A stretch of 64,000 bases of DNA from CAVYWD01 sp963772225 (GCA_963772225.1 CAVYWD010000002.1:1612001-1676000); one strand, 5' to 3'. Counted from the first letter of the stretch, positions 32,505-42,053 are shown. The notes: generated from the letters alone by a model not told the origin. Made by a program: numbers and translations.

Positions 32505-35500
32505 ATGAACAGTGGCATAGCCGCCGAAGGCGATTCGGCGCTCCCGACGCTTTTGTTTGGGAGCCGCCATCCAATGCGAGCCGCGCGCCGCGCCTTGAGG
32601 TGCGGGCATCGATTCCTCGTCCTAGCAGCCCTCGGGGCGGCCACTTGCACCTCTCCCACTTCCTCCGCCGACTCGAAGACGCTGGCGAGCCTTCCGGGGC
32701 CCGGCGTTGTCTTCAGCTACCCGCGCGACGGGCAATACGACGTGCCGGTGGGCGCGCGCGTCCTGATCACGTTCTCCGAAGCCCTGTCCGCGTCCGCGGG
32801 CCAGAGTGCTTGCGCGAGGGACGGCGAGCAGGTGGCAGGCGACTTCTGCGTCGAGGGGCCGGAGGGCCTCCTCTCGGGCGCGCCGACCATCGAGGGAGCG
32901 ACCCTGGTTTTCGCACCGGCGGGCGGCTTCTCCCCGGGAGCGACCTATCGGGTGTACGCCCGACCCGCGCTTTTGCCCGACGCCACCAACCTCCCTGCGC
33001 AGGCGCCCCTCCTCACCTTCCACGCGCGCAGCACCCGGACGCGCGTGGGCGAGGCCGCGACCGTGTTGACGATGAACGGCCATCCCTTCGGGTCCAGCGA
33101 CAGCGGCGCGATGCCGTTCCTGGACGCCTCCCCGATCCGACTGCTCTTCTCGGAGCCTCTCGACCCGACCACCGTCACCTCCGAAAGCGCGCGCCTCGTC
33201 CACGTGGCGGACTCGACCGCGGTGGAAGGTGTAGCCCACGCGCACGGGATCCACTTCACGTTCCAGCCGGCCCAATCCCTCACCGCGGGCGATGGCTACC
33301 GGCTCGAGCTCACCGACGCCGTGCTCGACCGGGGAGGAGAGCCGATAGCTCCAGTCGCTCTCGAGCTCACGCCCGTCCGCACCGCGAAGCCCGACGCGGA
33401 CCTGGTCCCCTTGAGCCTGAACGTGGATCCGGCGTGGGTCGACGGCGCCCGGCAGACGGCCTCGCGGCTGGGCGCGATGCCGGTCAATACCAACGTGTTC
33501 ACCTCGATGCTGGTGGGAGCCAATACTCTGAACGTGCTCCCCGGCGGGCTCGACTCGCTGGTGGGAGACACCAAGGCCCTGGGGACCACCATCCCCATGT
33601 TCATCCCGCGCGGCCAGAGGCTCGACCTCAGCTCCATGCAGATCCGCCACGGCGGGGCGGTCGACTCGGGAACGCAGACCGGGACCACGCATTTCACGAT
33701 GCTCACCGACTCGGTCGGATTCCTCTCGCGCAATCCCTTCCGCAGCCCGGACCAAGTGCCCGACGACGCGCAGGCGCCCACCTACGTCTGGTTCATGATG
33801 GACGCCGTGATGTCCAGCGAGGACCCGCTGGGAAACAACGTCTCCACCCAGACGGTGATGGGCCTGGAGCTCCTGGGGCTCTCGACGGCCGAAGGGAGCC
33901 AGCTCACGGTCGAGCAGGTGGGGACGATCGACTACGACCTGCTCGGCCTCGAGACCGCTCCAGTCAACCTGGCGATGCGCCTTCGGACAGGGCCGAAGGC
34001 GGCGGTGCCGGAGCTGGCCGCGCCCTCGCTCCTCGCCACTTTCCCCGCCGACGGCGCGACCACCGCCTCGCCCGCCGGCCTCGTCGAGCTGAGCTTCTCG
34101 GCTCCCCTCGACCCCGCGCTGATCCGCGACGGGCAAGAGATCGTGCTCCTGCAAGGCTCGACCGCCGTCCCCACGGCCACCCGGCTCGAGGGAACCACCT
34201 TAGTCATCGTCCCCTCGCGCCGGCTTGGCGACCAGGCGTCCGTCACCCTCCGCTACTCGGGGCTGCGCTCGTTCACCGGGGCAGAGGTGGCGAGCGGCCA
34301 GCTCTCGTTCAAGACCGCGGCGACCTTCGGCGACCCGGCCTCGCCCATCCTCGTCTCCTTGGATCCCGGAGCGCCGTGCGCGTTGACCGGCGGCAGCTCC
34401 ACCTCCCCCGGCCACTGCGCGGGAGGCAAGGCCACGGACACGAATTACCTGCCGTTCACTCTGCCGGCGAACCGCGACATTCACGCGGTCTTCAGCCTCC
34501 CCATCGACCCCGCCACCGTGGCGCTGGGGACGGCGTGCGGCAAGGGCAGCCTTCGGGTCGAGACCGTCGGCGCAGGCGGCACGTGCTCGGGGGTGGTGTC
34601 GGGCTGGTTGCTGAAGGGCGAGCGCGAGGTCCGCTTCACCTCAAATGAGCCTTGGACCCCGGGCGCCGCCTATCGTCTCACGCTGGTCGGCGGCGCCGAC
34701 GCAAAGTGCGACGCCGGCGAGATTTGCGGTCGCAATGGATTGCCCCTCAATACCGATCCGTTCAACGGCCTCGGCGCCTCCGCCGCAGGAGGTCCCGATG
34801 TGGTGATCAACTTCGCCGGCGCACCCGCCACGCAGGACGTCTACATGCCGCTGGCCACCGACCCCATCGCGGACCTGAACGGGAACGGTCTCCTCGACGT
34901 CGGCGAGCTGTCGAACGACAAGAACCGCGTGGCCATGGAGATCACCGGCTTCGGCGGCTTCATCACGGCTGCCAGCCTCTCCGGCTCCGACTGCCTCCCG
35001 GACCGGCCGGGGATGCAGGCGTGCCAATACCTCAGCGCCACGATGTCCTCCTCCTTCGAAGGCGTGCTCGCCAGCTGCCCCATCGACGCTCAAGGCCAGC
35101 CCTCGAACGCCCCCAACCCCTGTGTCCAGGTTCAGGTCTATCCGAATTTCACTCTCGGAACGTCGACCTCGACGACTTCGACAATCAGCACGTTGCTCAA
35201 CCCCATCACGGGCCCCATCACGAACAGCGACGTGCCGACGGGAATGGCAGTGGAGCGGTTGCGCGAGAGCGACGGGCCGATCTACGGCTATATCATGGAA
35301 GAGGCGGGTGCCGCGGTATACGTGATCCATCAGAATTTGTATTTCGACGTGCCGAACCTCTCGATTCCGCTCTCGACGACCGACCAAAAGAGCAAGCCGA
35401 TCAGCGTGACGCTGAAGGGCCCGCTTACTTTTCGACCGGACGGGAGAATGGAGGTCGCCTTGAGGAACATCGCCGACGTGCCACTGCAAGTGAATATCAC

Positions 35501-35585
35501 CTCACTCCTCGGCAGCGGGAACATCGACATGCATATTCCCGCTGGAGAGATGCGCGTCACTCTCGCCGGACCCCTTCCCCGATGA
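32505..35585 (+). CDS. Large exported protein with bacterial Ig-like (Big_5/SbsA-type) domains
   Basis: A 1026-residue envelope protein. ATG 32505 follows GGAGAGGAGAGG closely, but an ATG at 32574 would give a more compact signal peptide (MRAARRALRCGHRFLVLAAL then AATC, possibly a lipobox), so the start is uncertain. At least three Ig-like units carry the Big_5 pattern: SYPRDGQYDVPVGARVLITFSEAL, IRLLFSEPLDP and TFPADGATTASPAGLVELSFSAPLDP. Later parts are beta-rich with Cys pairs and no motif I know. The gene overlaps the OmpW family gene by four bases (ATGA). It is probably a surface or outer-leaflet partner of that barrel. Operator pair H precedes it. Confidence 0.75.
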   Translation: MNSGIAAEGDSALPTLLFGSRHPMRAARRALRCGHRFLVLAALGAATCTSPTSSADSKTLASLPGPGVVFSYPRDGQYDVPVGARVLITFSEALSASAGQSACARDGEQVAGDFCVEGPEGLLSGAPTIEGATLVFAPAGGFSPGATYRVYARPALLPDATNLPAQAPLLTFHARSTRTRVGEAATVLTMNGHPFGSSDSGAMPFLDASPIRLLFSEPLDPTTVTSESARLVHVADSTAVEGVAHAHGIHFTFQPAQSLTAGDGYRLELTDAVLDRGGEPIAPVALELTPVRTAKPDADLVPLSLNVDPAWVDGARQTASRLGAMPVNTNVFTSMLVGANTLNVLPGGLDSLVGDTKALGTTIPMFIPRGQRLDLSSMQIRHGGAVDSGTQTGTTHFTMLTDSVGFLSRNPFRSPDQVPDDAQAPTYVWFMMDAVMSSEDPLGNNVSTQTVMGLELLGLSTAEGSQLTVEQVGTIDYDLLGLETAPVNLAMRLRTGPKAAVPELAAPSLLATFPADGATTASPAGLVELSFSAPLDPALIRDGQEIVLLQGSTAVPTATRLEGTTLVIVPSRRLGDQASVTLRYSGLRSFTGAEVASGQLSFKTAATFGDPASPILVSLDPGAPCALTGGSSTSPGHCAGGKATDTNYLPFTLPANRDIHAVFSLPIDPATVALGTACGKGSLRVETVGAGGTCSGVVSGWLLKGEREVRFTSNEPWTPGAAYRLTLVGGADAKCDAGEICGRNGLPLNTDPFNGLGASAAGGPDVVINFAGAPATQDVYMPLATDPIADLNGNGLLDVGELSNDKNRVAMEITGFGGFITAASLSGSDCLPDRPGMQACQYLSATMSSSFEGVLASCPIDAQGQPSNAPNPCVQVQVYPNFTLGTSTSTTSTISTLLNPITGPITNSDVPTGMAVERLRESDGPIYGYIMEEAGAAVYVIHQNLYFDVPNLSIPLSTTDQKSKPISVTLKGPLTFRPDGRMEVALRNIADVPLQVNITSLLGSGNIDMHIPAGEMRVTLAGPLPR

Positions 35586-36508
35586 AGACTTCAATCCGAT
35601 ATGCGATGTGCGCGCTCCCCTGCCTGGCCATGAGCACGAGCGCGCTGGCGAAAGCGCGAGCCGTCGACGCGGAGCCGCAAGATCCGTTTGCTGCGGCCCC
35701 GGACCGGAATGCGGCGACATCGCAAATAGAGGTGACCGAGCCCAAACCCGCCGACGGCGCCGACGACCGCCTCGGCTTCCACTTCAGCCTCGGCGGGCTG
35801 CTCATCTCGCCCACCGGCCGCAGTGGCGAAGTCGAGATGGCCAACGTGAGCGCGCAGGCGGGCCTCGCCGGGATGTCCAACGGGCCTATCGCGGGGTCCT
35901 ACACGTCCATGGGCCGCAACCTGATGCCGGGCGCCATCATCGGGTACGCACCGCCCATCTTGGATCGGCAGCTCTCCATCGAGACGGTTCTCGCGTTGCC
36001 CTTCACCCAGAAGCTGTACGCCGGAGGCACCCTCGCCACCAACCCGCTCGGTGGGAAGGTGCTCAATGTCCTGTCGACGGGGGTGCCCCCGCTCGGGGAC
36101 AATTTGGGCGAGGTGAAGGCGCTTCCGCCGGTGGTGACCGCGGTGTATCGCTTCTTCCCGGGCTCGGCCGTTCGCCCGTACATCGGGTTGGGCGCCTGCG
36201 TAATGATCATCTTGGACGCGAAGATCACCAACCCGGTGTTGACCGAGGTCGGCACGCCGAAGCTCGAGGTACCTCCCAAGGTCGGCTGGGTGGCCCAGGC
36301 AGGCCTCGACGTGCGCATCTATGGCTCCTTCTTCTTCGCGGCAGACTTCAAGTACATCGGCGGGCTCGACATCACCTCGACGGTGAAGGACATCTGGATT
36401 CGGGTGCCCGATTTGCCGATCTACGGAAGCGTGAAGGTGGGTGACAACATCGCGCACACGTCGGTGGATCCCATCGTCGTGCACCTCGGCCTGGGCATGG
36501 AGCTCTAA
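35582..36508 (+). CDS. OmpW-family outer-membrane protein
   Basis: A 308-residue protein with a signal peptide (about 1-24, ending ALA|KA), an acidic linker and a C-terminal barrel domain of the OmpW type: GRNLMPGAIIGYAP, the VLALPFTQKLYA pattern, VVTAVYRFFPGSAVRPYIGLG, and a final strand ending HLGLGMEL. OmpW proteins, such as AlkL of alkane degraders, form small eight-stranded barrels that pass hydrophobic molecules across the outer membrane. The operon with an Ig-like protein and shared operators with an ole cluster make transport of a hydrocarbon-like compound an attractive inference. Confidence 0.83.
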   Translation: MKTSIRYAMCALPCLAMSTSALAKARAVDAEPQDPFAAAPDRNAATSQIEVTEPKPADGADDRLGFHFSLGGLLISPTGRSGEVEMANVSAQAGLAGMSNGPIAGSYTSMGRNLMPGAIIGYAPPILDRQLSIETVLALPFTQKLYAGGTLATNPLGGKVLNVLSTGVPPLGDNLGEVKALPPVVTAVYRFFPGSAVRPYIGLGACVMIILDAKITNPVLTEVGTPKLEVPPKVGWVAQAGLDVRIYGSFFFAADFKYIGGLDITSTVKDIWIRVPDLPIYGSVKVGDNIAHTSVDPIVVHLGLGMEL

Positions 36509-36930
36509 ACTGGTCTGACGGGCGGGTCACCGCGGGTGTCGGCCACCCGCTTGTTGGCCTGCCCGGGGTTCTCGACTATCCCTATGAGCCAATATTTACC
36601 GCCGACCTGCCTGCGGACGTCGGGGAACGACTTCCCGCTCTCGACGTTCGAGAGCGCGACATTTTCGATCGATGGAGAAGTGCCGAAGGGAATCGCTCGT
36701 ATTGGAATAGGCGAGGATTGCGTCTCCATTGCCGGCAGCCTGGAGCAAATAGTGCATCAGCCAACTGTCGGAATCGACCGCGCTGGCCAGGACGCCGTCG
36801 GCGCCGAGCCTCTTCGCGCCCGCGGTAGCCGAGCAGGAGCGACCGCCGAAGAGCTTTCGATTGCGCGACGCGCCGGCAGCTCCCGCGCTCGCGCACGGGT
36901 CCTGGAGCGATGCCTCGCCACTGTGCTTCC
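36508..36930 (-). pseudogene. Possible frameshifted gene remnant of unknown function
   Basis: On the minus strand one frame reads protein-like text (GADGVLASAVDSDSWLMHYL, AAGNGDAILAYSNTSDSL) down to about 36670; another frame of the same strand then continues (SNVESGKSFPDVRRQVGG, YWLIGIVENPGQ) to a stop near 36508. Joining the two needs one frameshift. The family is not recognised. GC at third positions is lower than in neighbours, as expected of a decaying or foreign gene. Confidence 0.3.
36532..36550 (+). terminator. Possible hairpin after the OmpW family gene
   Basis: A perfect 7-bp stem GCGGGTG/CACCCGC with a 5-base loop, followed by TTGTTGG, lies 24 bases after the OmpW family gene stop. 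The T-run is short, so intrinsic termination is uncertain; the hairpin also falls in the possible minus-strand remnant. Confidence 0.35.
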
Positions 36931-37017
36931 ATGGAGGATTGCGCTGAGGATTCGGGTCAGGCCCTCTCGAATCCCCTCGCCCCCTCGACCCTGCGCGGTT
37001 TGATTTGCGCAGCCCCC

Positions 37018-37051
37018 TACCATAAGATAGAACCTTCGGTACCAGTCGGTA
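37018..37051. promoter_or_regulatory. Regulon operator pair I, before methyltransferase and transport set 2
   Basis: TACC-ATAA-GATA (37018-37029) and TACC-AGTC-GGTA (37040-37051), 22 bp apart. The methyltransferase starts 148 bases downstream. The genes that follow to 44008 are all on the plus strand with short gaps, so this site may control seven genes. Confidence 0.7.
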
Positions 37052-37199
37052 GGGACTCGCTGAGCGACCCGCGTGCGTCGGTGGTCCGGCACGAGGAAAG
37101 CGCGCCGTGAACACTTGAGCGTTTGACCGATGAGGGGAGCCAGCAGTCGTTCTTCTTTCGCAAGCCATGCCACGCTCTTCCCCACTCTAGGAGGCCTTG

Positions 37200-37922
37200 A
37201 TGGACAGCGACTTCGCCGTTCCGCAGTCAACTTGCGCTGAGGCTTTCGTGCCGGTCGCCAAGGCTGCGGCTCCCACTGCATTCCTCGAACGCAAGCGCGC
37301 CGAGTTCGCCCATCTCGCGCCTCAGTACGAGCTGCAGTGCCAGGTGGCGTCCATGGGCCGGATCAAGGCGCTCCGCCGGCAGATAGCCAGGCTGGCGGTG
37401 AGTGAAACGAAGGGCCCGGTGCTCGAGCTGTGCTGCGGCACCGGCGGCGTGACCGCCGAGCTGGCCTCCCTGTTCGACGACGTGTCAGGAGTCGATTTCT
37501 CCCCTCATATGCTGAGCCGGGCGGCCCAGCGTGTGCAACGGGAGCGGCTGACCAACGTGCGCTTGCACGAGGCGGAGATCTCGACGCTGAGCTACCCCGC
37601 CCAGTCCTTCTCCGCCGTGGTCATCTCGCTCGGACTGCACGAGTTGGTTCAGGCGAGCCGCAACCTCGTGATTGAGCGAGCCGCGGCGTGGTTGAAGCCG
37701 GGGGGCCGTTTCGTCTTCTGCGACTACGCCCAGCCGCCGAGCGAGATTGTCGCCGCGGTCTTCCGCTGGGGCGGGCGGCGGTTGATCGAGCAGGAGCACT
37801 TCGACGAGTACATGGCTTACACATTGTCCATGGATCAACGCCTCGAGCGCCACGGCTTCAAACCGGTCGAGCGCCATCGTCAGTTCTTGTCTTGCCTGGA
37901 ATTGAGCGCCTGGAGGCGTTGA
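37200..37922 (+). CDS. Class I SAM-dependent methyltransferase
   Basis: A 240-residue soluble methyltransferase. Motif I is VLELCCGTGG (about residues 74-83), followed by the acidic end of strand 2 in SGVDFSPHML and the post-motif LSYPAQSFSAVVISLGLHEL. AGGAGG lies just before ATG 37200. The fold resembles the UbiE/COQ5 and small-lipid methyltransferases, but the acceptor cannot be read. It is the first gene behind operator pair I and precedes a GNAT acetyltransferase by 72 bases. A role in modifying a lipid or pathway product is inferred only from context. Confidence 0.82.
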   Translation: MDSDFAVPQSTCAEAFVPVAKAAAPTAFLERKRAEFAHLAPQYELQCQVASMGRIKALRRQIARLAVSETKGPVLELCCGTGGVTAELASLFDDVSGVDFSPHMLSRAAQRVQRERLTNVRLHEAEISTLSYPAQSFSAVVISLGLHELVQASRNLVIERAAAWLKPGGRFVFCDYAQPPSEIVAAVFRWGGRRLIEQEHFDEYMAYTLSMDQRLERHGFKPVERHRQFLSCLELSAWRR

Positions 37923-37994
37923 GCTTGGCGCAAACCACTCCATTCGCTTCGTCACTCCTCAGCGGAGGCCGCTCTGGCGCGGAAACGATTTGAC

Positions 37995-38639
37995 GTGATA
38001 CGGCCCCTCCTCGCGACGGAGCTCGCGGCCATGACCGGCCTGTTGGCCGAAGCATTCATGGCAGACCCACTCTACCAGGCTCTCGCCCCTTCCCCCCGGG
38101 TGCGCGAACGTTGGTTGTGCTGGGTGATGGGAATGTTCTTGCGTCTCAGCCATCGATCTGCCGGCGCCTTCTGCCTGAACGCTGCCCCTTCAGCTGGAGT
38201 CATTTGCCTGGTTCCGCCCGAGAAGTGCCCGCCCTCGCTGACCGAGTACGCGCGCGCAGCACCCGGCTTCCCCCCCATTGGAAGCGGCGCGTCGGTTTTC
38301 ATGCGGCGCGGCGCCAGCGTGGCGCGGTTGCTCGAGGGCGCCCATTTCGCGGGAGCGCACTTCTACATTTTGGCCGTCGGCGTCGCCCCCAGCGAGCAAG
38401 GCAAAGGGGTTGGCGCCGCGCTTCTGCGGTCAGCGCTCCGTTTGGCTGCGGAACAGGGCGTTCCCTGCTACCTCGAAACGGCATCGCCCAAGAACGTTGT
38501 GCTCTACCAGCACCTGGGATTTCAGGTGCGGCATGCGTTCGCGCCGAAGGAGCTTCCGCCGCTCTGGACCATGCTGTGCCCTGCGGAGCCTGAACCGAGC
38601 AAGCCCGGAGAAAGTGAAGCCGCGCGAACAACGAGCTGA
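37995..38639 (+). CDS. GNAT-family N-acetyltransferase
   Basis: A 214-residue acyltransferase of the GNAT fold. The acetyl-CoA-binding motif is the classic VAPSEQGKGVGAALL (about residues 127-141), followed by TASPKNVVLYQHLGFQ, the usual strand-helix near the C-terminus. It starts with GTG at 37995. It lies between the methyltransferase and the LolA-like gene of transport set 2, 56 bases before the latter. The substrate is unknown. The last 20 residues are a Glu/Ser/Pro tail outside the domain. Confidence 0.85.
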   Translation: MIRPLLATELAAMTGLLAEAFMADPLYQALAPSPRVRERWLCWVMGMFLRLSHRSAGAFCLNAAPSAGVICLVPPEKCPPSLTEYARAAPGFPPIGSGASVFMRRGASVARLLEGAHFAGAHFYILAVGVAPSEQGKGVGAALLRSALRLAAEQGVPCYLETASPKNVVLYQHLGFQVRHAFAPKELPPLWTMLCPAEPEPSKPGESEAARTTS

Positions 38640-38695
38640 AAGTCGGCCAGGGCTCCGGCGAGGAAGCTCTGAGACGCCGCGTTCCAGGAGGTTTC

Positions 38696-39562
38696 GTGAG
38701 ACTCACATCCGTGGCCGTCGCCTTCTTGTTTTCGCTCGCCTGGCTCGGGGCGACCCAGGCGTCTGCGGCTTCGTCGAAGGCGCGCCGCCGCGACGCGACG
38801 GCGACGCCTTCCCAGGCGACGGACCCCGCCGCCGCGAAGCCCGCCGAGCCCGTCGCCGAAGCGCCGCCCGCGCTGCCCTCGACCCCACAGGTCATCGACC
38901 GAATCAACGACCTCTATCGCGCGAGCTCCTCGGCGGCGCGGCTCTCCATGAAGGTCGTGACCGACCGCTACACCCGCGACCTCGTCCTGCAGTCGTGGAC
39001 CCGGGGCAAGAAGGAGGCGTTGATCGTCGTGCACGAGCCCGCGCGCGAGGCGGGAATGGCGACCTTGCGCTCTGAGGATGGGTTGTGGAGCTACGCTCCG
39101 CGCGCCGACCGGCTGGTGCGCATCCCCAGCTCGTTAATCTGCGACAGCTGGATGGGGAGCCACTTCACGAATGACGACCTGATCCGCCAGACCGACTTCT
39201 TGCAGGACTACGACGCTTCCCTCGCATGGGAGGAGGAGGGGGGCAAGCGCCTGCTGCAGGCGACGCTCAAGCCCCTGCCGCAGGCGCCTGTGGTTTGGAG
39301 CCGCGTCGTCTATCACCTCGACCCCAAGGACTACCTCCCGCTGCGGGCCGAGTACTATGACGGCGCCAAGGTCGCTCGCACCCTCACGTTCACGGACCCG
39401 CGCAACGTGAACGGACGCCGCGTTCCCTTCACCCTGCATATGGTGCCGTCCGCCAAGCCCGCGGAATACACGCACATCGAATACCGCGACATCAGGTTCG
39501 ACGTGGAGGTCGACTCCAGCCTCTTCACCCAGCGCGGGCTGCGCCGCGGTGCCGCGCCGTGA
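38696..39562 (+). CDS. LolA-like outer-membrane lipoprotein-sorting family protein (set 2)
   Basis: A 288-residue periplasmic protein starting at GTG 38696 behind AGGAGG, with a signal peptide (about 1-24) and an Ala/Pro linker (25-60). The folded part shows the family hallmarks LWSYAPRADRLVRIPS, DSWMGSHFTNDDLIR and YHLDPKDYLPLRAEYYD, typical of the LolA-like PF17131 group that accompanies FtsX permeases and RND exporters. It leads the cassette LolA-like - permease - permease - ATPase - barrel and overlaps the first permease by four bases. Cargo is unknown; a hydrophobic one is likely. Confidence 0.87.
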   Translation: MRLTSVAVAFLFSLAWLGATQASAASSKARRRDATATPSQATDPAAAKPAEPVAEAPPALPSTPQVIDRINDLYRASSSAARLSMKVVTDRYTRDLVLQSWTRGKKEALIVVHEPAREAGMATLRSEDGLWSYAPRADRLVRIPSSLICDSWMGSHFTNDDLIRQTDFLQDYDASLAWEEEGGKRLLQATLKPLPQAPVVWSRVVYHLDPKDYLPLRAEYYDGAKVARTLTFTDPRNVNGRRVPFTLHMVPSAKPAEYTHIEYRDIRFDVEVDSSLFTQRGLRRGAAP

Positions 39563-40812
39563 TCCGTCTGGCGCTGCGCAACCTGGCGCGCAATCGCTGG
39601 CGCAGCGGGTTGACCGTGGCGGGGGTGGCCGTCGCCGTCGCGGCGCTCGCCTGGGCTCAGACCATGATGGAGGCCTTCCTCGACACCATCGTCAGGAGCG
39701 CGGCCGCCGTGCAGGTGGGGGACCTGCGCGTCGAGTCGGAGGCGCACGCGAGAGAGCGCTCGGTCTACGACGCCTTCCCGGTCACCTGCGCCCTGCTGGA
39801 GCGAGTGCGGCGAGCTCCCGGCGTGAGGGCGGCGGCGCCGCGCCTCATGAGCTTCGGGCTGCTGGCGCGCGAGGCGCGTTCGCAGGCCGCGATCATCGTC
39901 GGCGTCGACCCGGAGCTGGAGGCGGCTGCGAGCGAGGTCGCGCAGTCGGTCATCGCCGGTGCCTGGCTCTCCAGCGCGGCCGCAGAGAACAGGGGATTCA
40001 GGGAGGTCGTGCTGGGCGAGGACATGGCAAAGCTGCTCTCCGCCGGAGTGGGCGACGAGCTGGTGGTGGTGCTGCAAGCCGTGGACGGCTCGATGGGCGA
40101 CGATCGACTGCGCGTCGTCGGTCTGGCGCGCACAGGGACGAGTGAGCTCAACCTCCGGGGAGCGTGGATGCGCCTCTCCGACGTGGGATGGCTCGCCGCC
40201 CTCGACGGCCAGGCGCACGAGCTGATGGTCCGGACCGAGCGCGGCGCGCCTCTCTCCGAGGTCGCCGGGGCACTGCGGTCGGCTTTGGCCGGCGCCGAGG
40301 GCCCACGCCTCGTGGTGCGCACCTGGGAGGAGCTGCTGCCCGACCTGCGCCAGGTCGTCCATCTCGCGCGGGTCACGATGGACGTGCTCTACGCCATCGT
40401 CTACTTCGTCGCCGCGCTGGGCATCCTCAACGCTCAGCGGATGACCGCGCTGGAGCGCAAGCGCGAGCTCGCCCTGATGATGGCCATGGGCGTGACGCCG
40501 GCGCGCCTGGCGGGCCTGGTGGCCCTCGAGACGGTCCTGCTCACCGCGCTGGGGGCGGCAGCCGGTTCCCTGTTCGGCTGGGGACTGTCGGCCTGGCACG
40601 CGCGCACCGGGTGGGAGATCGCCGGGCTCGGTTCCCAGGGATTCAGCTATGCCGGAGCGGCCGTCTCCTCGCGCCTCTACTGCGTGGTGCAGCCGGCGCT
40701 GATCGCCGGGCCCGCGTTGTCGCTGTGGGCCATCGGCTCGCTGAGCGGCCTTTGGCCGGCCATCGCCAGCGCCCGGCTCGAGCTCGTCCGCGCCATCTCG
40801 GGGAGGACCTGA
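39559..40812 (+). CDS. FtsX/MacB-like ABC permease (set 2, first)
   Basis: A 417-residue permease beginning with GTG that overlaps the LolA-like stop. It has one N-terminal membrane segment (about 17-40), a periplasmic MacB-core-like domain (about 50-275) and three C-terminal segments. The coupling motif is KRELALMMAMGVTPARL. The N-terminus MIRLALRNLARNRWRSGLT is typical of LolC/E and MacB-like permeases. It is followed two bases later by a second permease, so the inner-membrane part is probably a heterodimer as in LolCE. Confidence 0.92.
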   Translation: MIRLALRNLARNRWRSGLTVAGVAVAVAALAWAQTMMEAFLDTIVRSAAAVQVGDLRVESEAHARERSVYDAFPVTCALLERVRRAPGVRAAAPRLMSFGLLAREARSQAAIIVGVDPELEAAASEVAQSVIAGAWLSSAAAENRGFREVVLGEDMAKLLSAGVGDELVVVLQAVDGSMGDDRLRVVGLARTGTSELNLRGAWMRLSDVGWLAALDGQAHELMVRTERGAPLSEVAGALRSALAGAEGPRLVVRTWEELLPDLRQVVHLARVTMDVLYAIVYFVAALGILNAQRMTALERKRELALMMAMGVTPARLAGLVALETVLLTALGAAAGSLFGWGLSAWHARTGWEIAGLGSQGFSYAGAAVSSRLYCVVQPALIAGPALSLWAIGSLSGLWPAIASARLELVRAISGRT

Positions 40813-40814
40813 GA

Positions 40815-42053
40815 ATGGACGACCTTCGACTGGCGTGGCGCAATCTGTGGCGCAACCGCACCCGCACCGCGATCTCCGCGGCGGCGATCAGCCTGGGGTT
40901 CGCGGCTCTGCTCGCCGCCTTCGGGCTCTCGGAGGCGACCTACGCCCAGATCGTCGGCGCGGCCATCAAATCCGCCGGCGGCAGCGTGCTGGTCCACGCC
41001 GAGGGCTGGCAGCACAGCCGCGCCGGGGACCTGCTCATCGCCGAGCCGGAGAAGGTGGCGGAAGCGGCGCGCCGGCTCCCCGGCGTGCGCGCGGTGATCC
41101 CCAGGCTGGTCATTCAGGGTTTGCTCAGCTCGCCGCGCGGGGCGGAGCCTGTGCAGCTCTTCGGGACCGACCCGAAGGCAGAGGCCGCGCGGGTGGACCT
41201 CGCCCCTTTCGTGGCGCAAGGCACCTTCCTCGCGCCGGGTGAGGCGCGCCCGCTGGTCGTCGGCCCCAAGCTCGCGCAAGAGCTGGCGGTGGGCCTGGGC
41301 GACCGCGTGGTGCTGACCGCGGCCGACTCCCGAGGCGAGATGGCCCGCGCCCTGTTCCAGGTCTCCGGGATCCTGCAGCCGCGCGCCGGCCTCGAAGAGG
41401 GCGTGGCCTTCACCTCCCTCCAGGCAGCCGCCGCGGCGGTGCGCGCGGGCGACGCTCGCACGGAGTTGGGGCTGGTGCTCGCCGACGACGCGCGGCGCTA
41501 CGAGGTCGCCGCGGCGCTGAGCGCGGCCACCTCCGTCGGCCAGCGGCTGGAGCTCATCGCCTGGGATCAAGCGCTGCCGGAGCTCCTCGGCGCGATCCAG
41601 GCGGACCGGTCCATCTTCTGGATCTTCGGGCTCGTGGTCTTCGTGGTCATGGGCTTCGGCATCGCGAACACCTTTCTCATGTCGGTTCTCGAGCGGGTGC
41701 GCGAGCTGGGGCTCTTGTCTGCGCTGGGGATGACGCCCGGGCGCACCGCGCGGCTGATCCTCGCCGAGACCGCGCTGCTCACGGCCTTCTCGGTTTCGCT
41801 GGGTTACGCTCTGGGGTTCGCGCTGCACTTCTGCCTGAGCCGCTGGGGCTTGGACCTGGGCGCCCTGTCGAACATGAAGGTGGAGATCTCGGGCGTGATG
41901 ATCGGAGACCTGCGGCTGCGCAGCGTCGTCGACCCATGGCGCTGGGGGTTGGGCGGCCTCGGCGTCGGGGTGATCATCGTGCTCAGCGCTGGCTATCCGG
42001 CGCTCAAGGCGGCGCGGCTGGACCCGGTGCAGGCGATGCGGACCTACGAATGA
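40815..42053 (+). CDS. FtsX/MacB-like ABC permease (set 2, second)
   Basis: A 412-residue permease with the LolC/E layout: N-terminal WRNLWRNRTRTAIS, a membrane segment (about 18-38), a periplasmic domain and three C-terminal segments. The coupling motif is VRELGLLSALGMTPGRTARL, and the end DPVQAMRTYE is the usual C-terminal PxxALR-like signature of this family. GGGAGG precedes ATG 40815. The ATPase gene follows after 15 bases. Confidence 0.92.
   Translation: MDDLRLAWRNLWRNRTRTAISAAAISLGFAALLAAFGLSEATYAQIVGAAIKSAGGSVLVHAEGWQHSRAGDLLIAEPEKVAEAARRLPGVRAVIPRLVIQGLLSSPRGAEPVQLFGTDPKAEAARVDLAPFVAQGTFLAPGEARPLVVGPKLAQELAVGLGDRVVLTAADSRGEMARALFQVSGILQPRAGLEEGVAFTSLQAAAAAVRAGDARTELGLVLADDARRYEVAAALSAATSVGQRLELIAWDQALPELLGAIQADRSIFWIFGLVVFVVMGFGIANTFLMSVLERVRELGLLSALGMTPGRTARLILAETALLTAFSVSLGYALGFALHFCLSRWGLDLGALSNMKVEISGVMIGDLRLRSVVDPWRWGLGGLGVGVIIVLSAGYPALKAARLDPVQAMRTYE

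Larger units (their letters stand above)
36509..37199. other. Intergenic region of about 690 bases with remnant and operator pair I
   Basis: Contains a possible terminator hairpin just after the OmpW family gene (GCGGGTG 36532-36538 with CACCCGC 36544-36550), a possible frameshifted minus-strand remnant (36508-36930) and operator pair I. No intact gene is supported. Confidence 0.5.
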
